Source of the DNA: Chthonobacter albigriseus | Lineage (GTDB): Bacteria; Pseudomonadota; Alphaproteobacteria; Rhizobiales; Pleomorphomonadaceae | Assembly (NCBI RefSeq): GCF_013839445.1 | Contig: NZ_JACDIT010000008.1 | Span: 124,001 to 188,000, forward strand | Direction: 5' to 3' | DNA: 64,000 nt | Shown here: positions 1 through 8,819 of the stretch, piece after piece | Layout: every line of letters begins with the position of its first letter | How positions within the stretch are numbered: position 1 is the first letter of the stretch | Position numbers and translations under genes: made by a program | Notes under the pieces: generated by a model | Seen by the model: the letters and a program-made list of their open reading frames with translations, nothing else | What the model was told of the DNA's origin: nothing | Database searches by the model: none

Positions 1-697
1 GGAGGCCATCGAGTTGACCAAGCGCGGCATCGACGCCGCGCGCGAGATGGGTTGCCCGCTGATGACGATCTGGCTCGGCCAGGACGGGTTCGACTACGCC
101 TTCCAAGCCGAATACGCCGCCGTCTGGGAGCTGGAGATCGAGGGCATCCGCGAGGTGGCCGAGCACGACCCGGACTGCCTCGTATCGATCGAATACAAGC
201 CGGACGAGCCGCGGTCGCGCAGCCTCCTGCCGGACTGCGCGACAACACTGCTGGCGATCTCCGAAGCCGGGTCCCCCAATCTCGGGGTGACGCTGGACTT
301 CGCGCACGTGCTTTATGCCGGCGAACAGCCGGCCTTCGCAGCGGCGTTGATCGCTCGCCATTCGCGGCTGCTCGGCGTCCACCTCAACGACGCGCACGGC
401 AAGCGGGACGACGGGTTGATGGTGGGTGCCGTGCACCTGCAGGAGACCATCGAACTGCTGCGGCAGATCCGCCGGGACGGGTATTCCGGCGCCATCTACT
501 TCGACACCTTCCCGGATCTCACCGGGCTCGACCCGGTCGGCGAGTGCGCCGGCAACATCGCCTCCGTCGGGCGGATGCTCGACGTGGTCGACCGGCTGGA
601 AGGCGACAACCGGCTGGCGACAGCCATGGCCGCCCAGGACGCCGTCGCGTCCCAGGCTATCGTGCAGGAGCATATCTTCGGACGATCCCCCAGCTAA
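1..697 (+). CDS. Sugar phosphate isomerase/epimerase, TIM barrel (5' end outside window)
   Basis: The frame is open from base 2 to the TAA at 695-697, so the gene starts upstream; about 231 residues are visible. The fold is the AP-endonuclease-2/xylose-isomerase-like TIM barrel shared by sugar-phosphate isomerases and epimerases. Metal-ligand-type motifs are visible: SIEYKP near base 190, LDFAHVL near base 300, VHLNDAHG near base 385, and the closing strand YFDTFP near base 500. Family members are usually about 280-340 residues, so roughly the first quarter is missing. It lies 31 bp before an RpiR regulator, with a PfkB kinase and a sugar importer following, which suggests an isomerisation step for the imported sugar or polyol. 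The substrate cannot be read from the sequence. Confidence 0.85.
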   Translation, partial: EAIELTKRGIDAAREMGCPLMTIWLGQDGFDYAFQAEYAAVWELEIEGIREVAEHDPDCLVSIEYKPDEPRSRSLLPDCATTLLAISEAGSPNLGVTLDFAHVLYAGEQPAFAAALIARHSRLLGVHLNDAHGKRDDGLMVGAVHLQETIELLRQIRRDGYSGAIYFDTFPDLTGLDPVGECAGNIASVGRMLDVVDRLEGDNRLATAMAAQDAVASQAIVQEHIFGRSPS

Positions 698-728
698 GCA
701 GCGCCTACTGCGTTCGCCAGGATCCACC

Positions 729-1589
729 ATGGACGTTTGGGACCCAAAGGCCGTCGGGCCGCGCATTCGGATGATGATGCCGACGCTCACTCCGCTGGAG
801 GCGCGGGTGGCGGAGTGCGTGCTGCACAAACGGAACCTGGACGAGACGACGCCGATCAAGGAAGTGGCGGACGAGGCCGGCGTGTCCGAGGCGATGCTGG
901 TCAAGATCGCCAAAAAGCTCGGGTACTCCGGCTTCCGGGACTTTCGAGCGGCGATCAGCGAGTACAACCGGCTGCCGACCGCGGAAATGCACCAGGAGCT
1001 TTCGCCGGACGATACGGCGCCCGAGATCGTCGGCAAGGTGTTCCGCACCTCGATCCAGGCGCTGGAAGAGACACTCGCCGTTCTCGACATGGATGCCTTC
1101 GAAGCGGTGGCCGACATTCTCGCCACCGCACGACAGCGCGACCTCTACGGCGTGGGCGGCTCGGCGCAGATCGCCAGGGACGTCTCGCACAAGTTCCTGC
1201 GGATCGGTCTGCGCACCGCCGTGTTCGATGACGCGAACATGATGCTGATGTCCGCGTCCCTGCTGGGGCCCGGGGATGTGGCGGTCGCCTTCTCCCATTC
1301 CGGACGATCGACGGCGGTGCTCGACGCGGTCACGCTGGCGCGCCGGAACGGTGCCAAGACCATCGCCCTCACCAACTATCAGGCCTCGCCACTGGTGGAC
1401 GTGGCGGATCACGTGTTGATCTCCACGGCGCGCGGATCTCCGCTGATGGGAGAGAATGCCGCCGCCCGGATCGCGCAATTGAACATCCTTGACGCCCTGT
1501 TCGTGGCCGTCGCCCAGCGCGACCTCGGGGCGGCGGAAAACAACCTGGCGAAGACGGTCGGCGCCGTCCGACCGAAGCGGAGGGCCTAA
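729..1589 (+). CDS. MurR/RpiR family transcriptional regulator
   Basis: A 286-residue regulator with an N-terminal RpiR-type helix-turn-helix (about residues 15-85, with the run TPIKEVADEAGVSEAMLVK) and a C-terminal SIS sugar-phosphate-binding domain (about 125-260, starting LYGVGGSAQIARDVSHKFL). RpiR proteins sense phosphorylated sugars and usually repress or activate the adjacent catabolic genes. The ATG at 729 is preferred because AGGA (719-722) precedes it by six bases and the HTH begins shortly after; the frame is open further upstream but only over the preceding gene. It is followed after 3 bp by the PfkB kinase and probably controls this sugar locus, perhaps through the palindrome at 3694-3711 (inference). 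Confidence 0.9.
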   Translation: MDVWDPKAVGPRIRMMMPTLTPLEARVAECVLHKRNLDETTPIKEVADEAGVSEAMLVKIAKKLGYSGFRDFRAAISEYNRLPTAEMHQELSPDDTAPEIVGKVFRTSIQALEETLAVLDMDAFEAVADILATARQRDLYGVGGSAQIARDVSHKFLRIGLRTAVFDDANMMLMSASLLGPGDVAVAFSHSGRSTAVLDAVTLARRNGAKTIALTNYQASPLVDVADHVLISTARGSPLMGENAAARIAQLNILDALFVAVAQRDLGAAENNLAKTVGAVRPKRRA

Positions 1590-1592
1590 GAG

Positions 1593-2486
1593 ATGCCTGC
1601 CGCACGGATCGCCGTCGTCGGGAGCCTGCACTACGACGTCATGGTCGATGCGCCCGACCGGCCGCGGAAGGGCGAAACCCTCATCGGGCGCTCCTGGTGG
1701 CCGAAGTGCGGCGGCAAAGGGGGCAACCAGGCGGTCGAAGCCCGGCTTGCGGGAGCATCCGTCGCGATGATCGGCGCCGTCGGCGACGACGACTTCGGGC
1801 GCGCGTTGATCGAAAATCTCGACCGCGTCGGGGTGGACAGGTCGGCGGTCGCCACGTTGCCTGGCGTCGGATCGGGGATGAGCGTGGCGATCTTCGACGA
1901 CACCGGCGACTACGGTGCCGTGGTCGTCTCGGGAGCCAACCGAGCCATCCCGCTTGACGGGCTCACCGCGGAGCGGTTCGCGGGCACCCACGTGCTGCTC
2001 CTGCAGAACGAGGTCCCGGAGCCGGTCAACATCGCCGCGGCGCGCGCGGCGAAAGAGGCCGGTGCGCGGGTGATCCTCAACGCGGCGCCCGCCCGGGCAC
2101 CGGATGCGACGCTGGTTCCGCTGGTCGACATCCTGGTGGTGAACGCGATCGAGGCGGAGATGCTGGGCGGTGGGGCTGTGTCGACGTTGCAGGACGCTGC
2201 GGCTGCCGCCGCGCGGCTGGCCGAACGGTTTGCTTCAGTGATCGTGACGGCGGGTGGCGAGGGGCTGGCCGTCTGCTCGCCGGACGCGGCATCGCCGGTG
2301 AGCCTGGCTGCCGATCGGGTGACGGTGGCCAGCACCCATGGTGCAGGGGACTGTTTCGTGGGGGTGCTCGCGGCGCACCTCGGGGCGGGTGTCGGGCTGC
2401 AGGACGCCGCAATAGCGGCCAACCGCGCCGCGGGACGGCTGGTCGCCATGGCTGAGGAAGACCGCGCCGGGCGGCTGGCCGGATAG
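1593..2486 (+). CDS. PfkB-family (ribokinase-like) carbohydrate kinase
   Basis: A 297-residue cytoplasmic sugar kinase. The N-terminal sugar-binding signature GGKGGNQAV (about residues 36-44) and the catalytic ATP-binding signature HGAGDCFVG (about residues 248-256, with the catalytic Asp) are intact, and the length is normal for ribokinase/PfkB proteins. It starts 3 bp after the RpiR stop and has a GGAGGG ribosome binding site inside the end of that gene. It presumably phosphorylates the sugar or polyol taken up by the downstream ABC importer, and the product would be a plausible RpiR effector. Family similarity alone does not distinguish ribose from other substrates. Confidence 0.88.
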   Translation: MPAARIAVVGSLHYDVMVDAPDRPRKGETLIGRSWWPKCGGKGGNQAVEARLAGASVAMIGAVGDDDFGRALIENLDRVGVDRSAVATLPGVGSGMSVAIFDDTGDYGAVVVSGANRAIPLDGLTAERFAGTHVLLLQNEVPEPVNIAAARAAKEAGARVILNAAPARAPDATLVPLVDILVVNAIEAEMLGGGAVSTLQDAAAAAARLAERFASVIVTAGGEGLAVCSPDAASPVSLAADRVTVASTHGAGDCFVGVLAAHLGAGVGLQDAAIAANRAAGRLVAMAEEDRAGRLAG

Positions 2487-2551
2487 GCTTGCGCGGACAT
2501 CGGAAGGAATGACCGGCCTCACCGGTCCGGACTTGAGAGGGGTGGACGAGG

Positions 2552-3604
2552 ATGGCTTCTGTCGACGTGGTGGAAGTGCGCAAGGCCTACGGATCGCACG
2601 CGGTCATCCACGGCGTTTCCCTGGAGATCGAGGACGGCGAGTTCGTCATTCTGGTCGGCCCGTCCGGCTGCGGGAAGTCGACGCTGCTGCGGATGGTGGC
2701 GGGGCTGGAGCCGATCACCTCGGGCGATATCCGGATCGACGGGCGGGTGGTGAACGACCTGCCGCCCAAGGATCGCGACATCGCCATGGTGTTCCAGACC
2801 TACGCGCTCTACCCGCACAAGACCGTGGCACAGAACATGGGCTTCGCGCTGAAGATGCGCGGCACGCCGAAGCCGGAGATCGATGCGCGCGTGAAGGCGG
2901 CGGCGGAGATCCTCAACCTCGGCGCCTATCTCACCCGCTATCCGCGCCAGCTTTCGGGCGGCCAGCGACAGCGCGTCGCGATGGGCCGGGCGATCGTGCG
3001 GGATCCCAAGGTGTTCCTGTTCGACGAGCCACTGTCCAATCTCGACGCCAAGCTCCGCGTGCAGATGCGTGCGGAGATCAAGGAGTTGCAGCAGCGCCTC
3101 GACACCACGACCGTCTACGTCACGCACGACCAGGTGGAGGCGATGACGATGGCCGACCGCATCGTGGTCCTGCACGACGGCCACGTGGAGCAGATCGGCG
3201 CGCCGCTGGAGCTCTACGATCGGCCGGCGAACACCTTCGTCGCCGGCTTCATCGGTTCGCCCGCCATGAATCTCCTGAAGGGAACGATCAAGGGCGACAG
3301 CGTGGTGACGGAGGATGGGATCAAGCTGCCGATCAACGGAGCGCCCCCCGGCAGCGACGGTCGGCCGGTCCGGTTCGGCATCAGGCCCGAACACCTGACG
3401 CTGGGCGGAACGATTCCGGCGGTGATCACCGTGGTCGAACCGACGGGATCGGAGACTCAGGTGTTCGCCAAGCTGGGGGAACAGCGGATCGTCGGCGTGT
3501 TCCGCGACAGGATCTCGGGCCGTGCCGGAGAGGCCCTGCCCGTCGGCATCGATCCGCGGCTGGTTCACCTCTTCGATCAGGAGACGGGACTGCGCCTCAA
3601 CTGA
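2552..3604 (+). CDS. Sugar ABC transporter ATP-binding protein, MalK/UgpC type
   Basis: A 350-residue ATPase of the MalK/UgpC (CUT1) family that energises the membrane permeases encoded downstream. Walker A is GPSGCGKST (residues 36-44), the Q-loop is [10 protein letters not shown] (80-89), the ABC signature LSGGQ is at 134-138, Walker B VFLFDEP at 154-160 and the switch His at 192. The C-terminal part (from about residue 240) is the OB-fold/TOBE regulatory domain typical of MalK proteins. The start at 2552 follows a purine-rich GAGGGG stretch. It is 65 bp after the kinase gene and is separated from the binding-protein gene by 231 bp that contain a promoter and operator. Confidence 0.95.
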   Translation: MASVDVVEVRKAYGSHAVIHGVSLEIEDGEFVILVGPSGCGKSTLLRMVAGLEPITSGDIRIDGRVVNDLPPKDRDIAMVFQTYALYPHKTVAQNMGFALKMRGTPKPEIDARVKAAAEILNLGAYLTRYPRQLSGGQRQRVAMGRAIVRDPKVFLFDEPLSNLDAKLRVQMRAEIKELQQRLDTTTVYVTHDQVEAMTMADRIVVLHDGHVEQIGAPLELYDRPANTFVAGFIGSPAMNLLKGTIKGDSVVTEDGIKLPINGAPPGSDGRPVRFGIRPEHLTLGGTIPAVITVVEPTGSETQVFAKLGEQRIVGVFRDRISGRAGEALPVGIDPRLVHLFDQETGLRLN

Positions 3605-3652
3605 GGAAGAGGACAGGGGAAAGGTCATGCCAGCGGAAGGCGCCCCTCCGAT

Positions 3653-3681
3653 TTGACAGTGGAAACGTGCTTTTATAGATT
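3653..3681 (+). promoter_or_regulatory. Predicted sigma-70 promoter of the binding-protein/permease genes
   Basis: TTGACA at 3653-3658, a 17-base spacer and TAGATT at 3676-3681 form a consensus-like sigma-70 promoter inside an AT-rich island that stands out from the GC-rich surroundings. Transcription would begin around 3688-3690 and overlap the palindrome at 3694-3711. This would let the binding-protein and permease genes be expressed separately from the upstream enzyme genes. Confidence 0.6.
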
Positions 3682-3693
3682 AAATGACGATTT

Positions 3694-3711
3694 CTGGTCA
3701 TATGTGACCAG
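3694..3711. promoter_or_regulatory. Palindromic operator-like site
   Basis: CTGGTCATATGTGACCAG is a perfect inverted repeat with 7-base arms (CTGGTCA/TGACCAG) around TATG. It lies directly downstream of a good sigma-70 promoter, where a bound repressor would block transcription of the importer genes. The local RpiR protein is the nearest candidate; the TGGT..ACCA edges also resemble GntR/FadR-type sites, so the binder is uncertain. Confidence 0.55.
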
Positions 3712-3835
3712 GGGAACACGCCCTGACAGAACGCCGGCAGAACCGGTCCGACGCAGGGTGGGGAACGTCCGAAGGCGTGGAGGAGCGCCTCCGGACAATG
3801 GAAGCGTCGATCGTTCGACACCAAGGGAGGATAGG

Positions 3836-5491
3836 ATGAAACTGAACGTCTACCAGCAACTGATGGCCATGCAGGCGAGCCGCCGCGCACTCCTGCGCGG
3901 GGCCGCCGGGGCCGGCGCGCTCGCCGCCACGGCAAGCCCGCTCTCGATCCGCACAGCCTTCGCACAGGGCGACATCCGGGCCGAGATCCTGAAGATCCCG
4001 GGCGTCGGCGCCGGTTCTCCGACCGACGCCGACTGGCAGAAGGTCGGCGAACTCTGCCTGGGCGGCACCAAGCAGACCGTCCAGCAGGGCGAGTTCGCAG
4101 GAGTCGAGCTGTCCTTCATGGGGCTCAACAACCAGAACCTCCACAATCTCCTGTTCCGCGGCTTCCTGAAGGCGTGGGAAGACTACACCGGCGCGAAGAT
4201 CACCTGGATCGACCTTGCGCAGGCCGACTACAACCCGCGCCTCCAGCAGGCGATCGCGACCGGGACCGTCGACTTCGACATTCTTGAGATGGGCGCTCCG
4301 TTCGAAGGCGACGTCTGCGGCAAGGGCCTTGCCTCCGAGATGCCGGACTGGGTCAAGGCGCTGATCGACATGGACGACTACGTCGACTACCTGAAGGCGC
4401 CCGTGGGCACTTGGGGCGGCAAGACCTACCGCATCTCGATCGACGGCGACTGCCACAACTTCAACTACCGCACCGACGTGTTCTCCGACGCTGCCCTGGC
4501 TGAAGCCTGGAAAGCCGAGGGACACCAGGGCGAGTGGGGCGTGCCGAAAACCTGGCAGAAGGTCAACGAGGTCACCAAGTTCCTGAAGGGCAAGCAGCTC
4601 AACGGGCAGGATCTCTACGGCTACCTGGACCCGCTGAAGGGCTGGGGCGGCTTCGCCTTCTATTTCCTGGCCTCCCGCGCCACGGCCTATGCCAAGCATC
4701 CGGACGACAAGGCCTGGTTGTTCGACGCCGACACCATGAAGCCGCGCATCAACAACGAGGCGTGGGTTCGTGCGATCCAGGACGTGGTGGACCTGATCCC
4801 GTCGGGCCCGGCCGATCAGCTCAACGCGGATCCCGGCACCACGGGCTTCCAGCAGTTCCTGGCCGGCATCGGCTCGATGCTGTCCTGGTGGGGCGACATC
4901 GGCTCCAGCGCCCGCACCTCGGATTCGTCCGTGGTCGGCGACGTGGTGGGCTTCGACATCCTGCCGGGTTCGGACGACGTCTTCAACTCGAAGACAGGCA
5001 AGTGGGAGACGCTCGCCTCCGGGCCGAACTACGCGCCGAACATGGCCTACATCGGCTGGGGCGTCTACGTGATGTCGCGGGTCGACAGCGACGCGAAGAA
5101 GCAGAAGGCGGCCTGGAGCGCCGCGGCCCACATCGGCGGCAAGGACCTGTCGCTGTGGACGGCGGCCTATCCGTCGGGCTTCCAGCCCTACCGGAAGAGC
5201 CACTTCAACATCCCGGAGTGGGTTGGTGCGGGCTACGACGAGGCGTTCATCAAGTCGTACCTGGACAGCGAGTCCAACTCGTACAACCATCCGAACGCGG
5301 CGATCGAGCCCCGCATTCCGGGCATTTTCCAGTACTACTCCGTCGCCGAGGACGAACTGGCGAAGATCTTCGCCGGCGCGAATTCGGTGAAGGACGGTGC
5401 GGACGCCATTGCCGCGGCCTGGGAGAAGATCACCGACCAGATCGGTCGCGACAGCCAGGTGAAGCTCTACCAGGCTTCGCTCGGCATGTGA
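3836..5491 (+). CDS. Extracellular sugar/polyol-binding protein (family 1), Tat-exported
   Basis: The periplasmic solute receptor of the importer. The start at 3836 has a strong ribosome binding site (AAGGGAGG at 3823-3830) and gives 551 residues. The N-terminus carries a twin-arginine signal, SRRALLRG at residues 15-22, then an Ala-rich segment and a likely cleavage site after AFA (about residue 43). The mature protein has the two-lobe family 1 pattern, with the hinge-region run DFDILEMGAPFEGDVCG near residue 150. At about 508 mature residues it is larger than common CUT1 receptors (around 400), and its ligand is unknown. A promoter and operator precede it and an 11-bp hairpin follows it. 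Confidence 0.9.
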   Translation: MKLNVYQQLMAMQASRRALLRGAAGAGALAATASPLSIRTAFAQGDIRAEILKIPGVGAGSPTDADWQKVGELCLGGTKQTVQQGEFAGVELSFMGLNNQNLHNLLFRGFLKAWEDYTGAKITWIDLAQADYNPRLQQAIATGTVDFDILEMGAPFEGDVCGKGLASEMPDWVKALIDMDDYVDYLKAPVGTWGGKTYRISIDGDCHNFNYRTDVFSDAALAEAWKAEGHQGEWGVPKTWQKVNEVTKFLKGKQLNGQDLYGYLDPLKGWGGFAFYFLASRATAYAKHPDDKAWLFDADTMKPRINNEAWVRAIQDVVDLIPSGPADQLNADPGTTGFQQFLAGIGSMLSWWGDIGSSARTSDSSVVGDVVGFDILPGSDDVFNSKTGKWETLASGPNYAPNMAYIGWGVYVMSRVDSDAKKQKAAWSAAAHIGGKDLSLWTAAYPSGFQPYRKSHFNIPEWVGAGYDEAFIKSYLDSESNSYNHPNAAIEPRIPGIFQYYSVAEDELAKIFAGANSVKDGADAIAAAWEKITDQIGRDSQVKLYQASLGM

Positions 5492-5511
5492 TCCGAAGCG
5501 GCTAGCAACCG

Positions 5512-5541
5512 GGCCAGCGGCGGGGAACGTCGCCGCTGGCC
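5512..5541 (+). other. Strong intergenic hairpin after the binding-protein gene
   Basis: Perfect 11-bp arms (5512-5522 GGCCAGCGGCG and 5531-5541 CGCCGCTGGCC) enclose an 8-base loop. There is no T tract, so it is more likely an mRNA-stabilising or attenuating structure than a full terminator. Such hairpins between binding-protein and permease genes favour higher expression of the receptor. A similar element occupies the same position in the second sugar importer (36439-36463). Confidence 0.65.
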
Positions 5542-5570
5542 GACACCGAGAACAGGTTCAAGGAAGGTCT

Positions 5571-6698
5571 GTGCGCCTGATGCAGGATCGATCGAGCAGT
5601 CTGGCCGCACCGACGGCCTCCTCCGGGCGGCAGCGTCCGGCCGATACGCGTATGGCGATCGGCCAAGGGCTGTTTGTTCTCGCCTCGCTGGGGCTGGCGG
5701 GGATCTTCCTTCTGCAGGTTCTCGACGCGGCAGGCACGGTGGCGATCGGTTTCGCCGACTGGCGGCCGGTCCTGTATGCCTATCTGTTCTGGTCGGTCGC
5801 CCTCTGCGCGCGCCAGGTACTGGTGCGGGGCGAAGAGGGACAGAAGGCTCTGTTCGTGCTGCCGGCCGTGCTGTTCACGGTGGCGATGGCGATCTTCCCG
5901 ACGGTGTTCGGGTTCTACATCGCCTTCACCGACTGGAACCTCTCGTCGTCGACGGGGATGAAGTTCAACGGGCTCGACAACCTCAGGAGCCTCGTCAACG
6001 ACCCGTTCTTCTGGAATGCGCTCGGGAACATGGCCTTCTACGTGGCCATGGTGCTTGTCCAGTATGCGATCGCCTTCGGCCTCGCCCTGCTCCTCAATGC
6101 GGAGATCCGGGCCCGGAAGTTCTTCCGCGTCGCGTTCCTGCTGCCGTTCATGCTGAGCCCCGTGGCGGTAAGCTGGATGATCGGCAAGTCGCTGATGGAG
6201 GTGCGCTTCGGCCCGCTCGCCTCGCTGATGAAGACGCTGGGCTGGGACAGTCCCGCCTTCTTCGCATCGCCCTGGATCGCCCGGCTGTCGATCATGGCGA
6301 TGGATGCATGGGTGTGGATCCCCTTCGTCATGATCCTGCTCCTGGCCGGCCTGCAGGCGCTGCCGCACGAGATCAAGGAAGCGGCCAAGGTGGACGGGGC
6401 GACGGGCTGGCAGTCGTTCTGGGAGATCACCTTCCCGCTGATGCTGCCGGTGTCGATCACGGCGATCGTGCTGCGGATCATCTTCCAGCTGAAGCTGGCC
6501 GACATCGTCATCAACGTGACGTCCGGCGGTCCCGGCGGCGCGACGGACACCATCTCGAGCTTCATCTTCCGCGAGTACCGCGACCGATCCAACGTCGGCT
6601 ACGGCACCATGGTGGCTGAAGTCTACCTCATCGTGATCATCATCTTCATCACGCTCCTCCTCAATCTCACGGCGCGCTTCATGCGCAAGCCGGATTGA
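5571..6698 (+). CDS. Sugar ABC transporter permease (MalF-like)
   Basis: A 375-residue inner-membrane permease with several hydrophobic segments, including extra N-terminal ones before the BPD_transp_1 core. The cytoplasmic EAA loop that docks on the ATPase is visible as EIKEAAKVDGATGWQSF (about residues 267-283). The GTG at 5571 is taken as the start because AAGGAAGG lies 4-11 bases upstream; an in-frame ATG at 5580 is the alternative. It sits 79 bp after the binding-protein gene, across a strong hairpin, and is followed directly by the second permease. Together they form the translocation channel of a CUT1-type importer. Confidence 0.92.
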   Translation: MRLMQDRSSSLAAPTASSGRQRPADTRMAIGQGLFVLASLGLAGIFLLQVLDAAGTVAIGFADWRPVLYAYLFWSVALCARQVLVRGEEGQKALFVLPAVLFTVAMAIFPTVFGFYIAFTDWNLSSSTGMKFNGLDNLRSLVNDPFFWNALGNMAFYVAMVLVQYAIAFGLALLLNAEIRARKFFRVAFLLPFMLSPVAVSWMIGKSLMEVRFGPLASLMKTLGWDSPAFFASPWIARLSIMAMDAWVWIPFVMILLLAGLQALPHEIKEAAKVDGATGWQSFWEITFPLMLPVSITAIVLRIIFQLKLADIVINVTSGGPGGATDTISSFIFREYRDRSNVGYGTMVAEVYLIVIIIFITLLLNLTARFMRKPD

Positions 6699-6715
6699 TC
6701 GGGAGGAACCGGACC

Positions 6716-7642
6716 ATGGCCATGACTGCAACCAGCGCAGAGACAGCTCATCACACCAGCCGCAGCCATCGCACCGGCCTGGCTCTCGGCAAGGTCCTGA
6801 TCTATGCGGCTCTGATCTTCTGGGCCTTCATTTGCCTGTTTCCGATTTTCTGGACGGTCACGACGACGTTCAAGACCGCCAACAACGTGACGCAGGGACA
6901 CATCCTGCCGTTCATCGACTTCTGGCCGGACTGGAAGGGGCTGCGGTCGCTGGGCCTTTCGCCCGACACCCTGTTCGAGGTGTCCACGGTGCGCGACGAG
7001 TTCCTGAAACGCTTCCTCAACAGCGTCTATGCCTCGGTGGGCGCGTCGCTGCTTGCCATCGTCATCGGCTCGATCGCGGCCTATGGACTTTGCCGATTCG
7101 ACTATCGCTTCGGCTGGATGAAGAACCGCGACATCTCCTTCTTCTTCCTGTCGCAGTTGATCCTGCCGCCGGTGGTGCTGGCGATGCCGTTCCTGGTCCT
7201 CTACAAGAACCTCGTTCTTCTCGACACGCTCACCGGGCTGATCCTGATCTACACGCTGATGGTGCTTCCCATCGTCATCTGGATCATGCGGGACCAGTTC
7301 GAGACGATCCCGGTCGAGCTGGAGCAGGCGGCGCTGGTGGACGGATGCTCTGTCTGGGGGGCCTTCTTCCGGATCGTCCTGCCGATCGCACTGCCGGGGA
7401 TGGTCGCCGCCTTCATCCTCTCGGTAATCCTGTGCTGGAACGAATACTTCTTCGCCGCGCTGCTGACCTCGTCCAACGCCAAGACGCTGCCGGTGATGGT
7501 GGCTAGCCAGACGGGCTCGCAGGGGATCAGCTGGTGGTCGATGGCGGCGATCTCGACTGCGGCAATCCTGCCGCTGGTGCTGATCGGCATCTTCCTTGAG
7601 CGCTACATCGTGAAGGGGCTGACCGCCGGCGCGGTGAAGTGA
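6716..7642 (+). CDS. Sugar ABC transporter permease (MalG-like)
   Basis: The second channel subunit, 308 residues, with about six transmembrane helices and the EAA loop LEQAALVDGCSVWGAFFR (about residues 200-217). The ATG at 6716 is preferred because GGGAGGAA lies just upstream at 6700-6707; a longer reading from TTG at 6695 would overlap the previous stop. It completes a one-ATPase, two-permease, one-receptor importer. The next gene is convergent, so the operon ends here. Confidence 0.92.
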   Translation: MAMTATSAETAHHTSRSHRTGLALGKVLIYAALIFWAFICLFPIFWTVTTTFKTANNVTQGHILPFIDFWPDWKGLRSLGLSPDTLFEVSTVRDEFLKRFLNSVYASVGASLLAIVIGSIAAYGLCRFDYRFGWMKNRDISFFFLSQLILPPVVLAMPFLVLYKNLVLLDTLTGLILIYTLMVLPIVIWIMRDQFETIPVELEQAALVDGCSVWGAFFRIVLPIALPGMVAAFILSVILCWNEYFFAALLTSSNAKTLPVMVASQTGSQGISWWSMAAISTAAILPLVLIGIFLERYIVKGLTAGAVK

Positions 7643-7651
7643 GATACCGAC

Positions 7652-7675
7652 CTCACCGCATTCAGCGACGGTGAG
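7652..7675. terminator. Possible bidirectional hairpin between convergent genes
   Basis: CTCACCG (7652-7658) pairs with CGGTGAG (7669-7675) across a 10-base loop at the junction of two convergent genes, partly inside the end of the glycosyltransferase gene. There is no clear T tract, so a terminator role rests mainly on position. Confidence 0.3.
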
Positions 7676-8819
7676 CCCGCGCTCCGGTCACGCCACCCGC
7701 AGTGGCCTGCCGGGCATGCGCCTCCTCCAGAAGCGTCAGGTAGGCTTCGTGGATCGCCGGCAGGGTGAACTCGGCTTCGAAGCGGGCTCGGCTGGAACGG
7801 CGCATCGCGGCGATCTTCGCGTCGTCGGAGGCGCATGTCTCGATATGCGCGGTGAAGACGTCCGGCGTCGCATAGAAGAGCTGGCCGGTGCCCGCCGTCC
7901 AGCGATTGAAATGGTTGTCGTGGGCGATGACAGCATTGCCGGCACCAACGGCCTCGACCAGCGACGGATTGGTGCCGCCGACCGTGTGGCCGTGGATGTA
8001 GGCGCGGCAATGGGAACGCAGGGCGCGTAGGACAGTCCGGTCGTAGATGGCACCTGGGAAGACGACCTCGGGACCTGCAGCCTGCCGGACCCGGCGATGG
8101 TAGGCGATGCGATCGTCCATGTTGCCGAGAACGACCAGCCTGCGGCCGCGTCTCTGCCTGGAATAGGCCTCCACCGTCTCGAGGATCATGTTCTCAGGCT
8201 CGATCCGGGCGATGCTGACGAAGTAGTCGTCGGCCTTCAACCCCAAGGGCGCCAGATCCTCCACAGGGGCGTCGACGATCGGCTCGGCACCGTATGGAAT
8301 GACGGCGCAGTCGCGCCTGTAAAATCGCGACAGGTGCCGCTCGATCTCCGGGTGATCGGCGATCACAGCGCTGCTCAATCCGTAGCCGACGATCTCGTTC
8401 AGCCAGAACCAGGCCTTGGCGGCTGCATTCCACTTGTCGCGCTTCCACTCGATGCCGTCCATGTTCATGACGACCTGACGGCGCTTCAGCCGCTGCAGCG
8501 CCGTGAAGACTGCCGTGTTGTAGCCGAGAACAAGGTCGATGCCGGGACGGTTCAGGACATGGACGACCGAACGCAGGTCGAACTCCATGGTGCCCAGCGA
8601 CCCGGATGTACGGGTCGGGACGTGGACGCGCTGGATACCATTCCAGACATCGCCGCGGACACGGCGTTCGGCGCGAGGGTCCGGGTCCTGGCAGTAGACA
8701 ACCACTTCCCAGCCGTGGTCGATGAGGTAGGGCGCGAGATGGCTGACGAACGTTTCGAAGCCACCGTGGTTGGCCGGCAGACCGCGGATCCCGAGAATGT
8801 TGACCGTCCTGCCGTCCAT
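7662..8819 (-). CDS. Glycosyltransferase, DUF1972/rhamnosyltransferase-like
   Basis: A GT-B type glycosyltransferase whose N-terminus has the DUF1972 signature GIRGLPANHGGFETFVSHLA, found in rhamnosyltransferase-like enzymes of surface polysaccharide synthesis. The C-terminal half carries a glycosyl transferase group 1-like domain (VSIARIEPENMILETVEAYS and an acidic GTNPSLVEAVGAG donor-site run). From the ATG at 8819 the protein is 385 residues, with the Rossmann strand starting at once. Upstream in-frame ATGs at about 8918 and 8954 could add 33 or 45 residues with no recognised domain. It stands alone between the sugar importer and an FGGY kinase, so its polysaccharide is unknown. Confidence 0.85.
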   Translation of the reverse strand: MDGRTVNILGIRGLPANHGGFETFVSHLAPYLIDHGWEVVVYCQDPDPRAERRVRGDVWNGIQRVHVPTRTSGSLGTMEFDLRSVVHVLNRPGIDLVLGYNTAVFTALQRLKRRQVVMNMDGIEWKRDKWNAAAKAWFWLNEIVGYGLSSAVIADHPEIERHLSRFYRRDCAVIPYGAEPIVDAPVEDLAPLGLKADDYFVSIARIEPENMILETVEAYSRQRRGRRLVVLGNMDDRIAYHRRVRQAAGPEVVFPGAIYDRTVLRALRSHCRAYIHGHTVGGTNPSLVEAVGAGNAVIAHDNHFNRWTAGTGQLFYATPDVFTAHIETCASDDAKIAAMRRSSRARFEAEFTLPAIHEAYLTLLEEAHARQATAGGVTGARAHRR

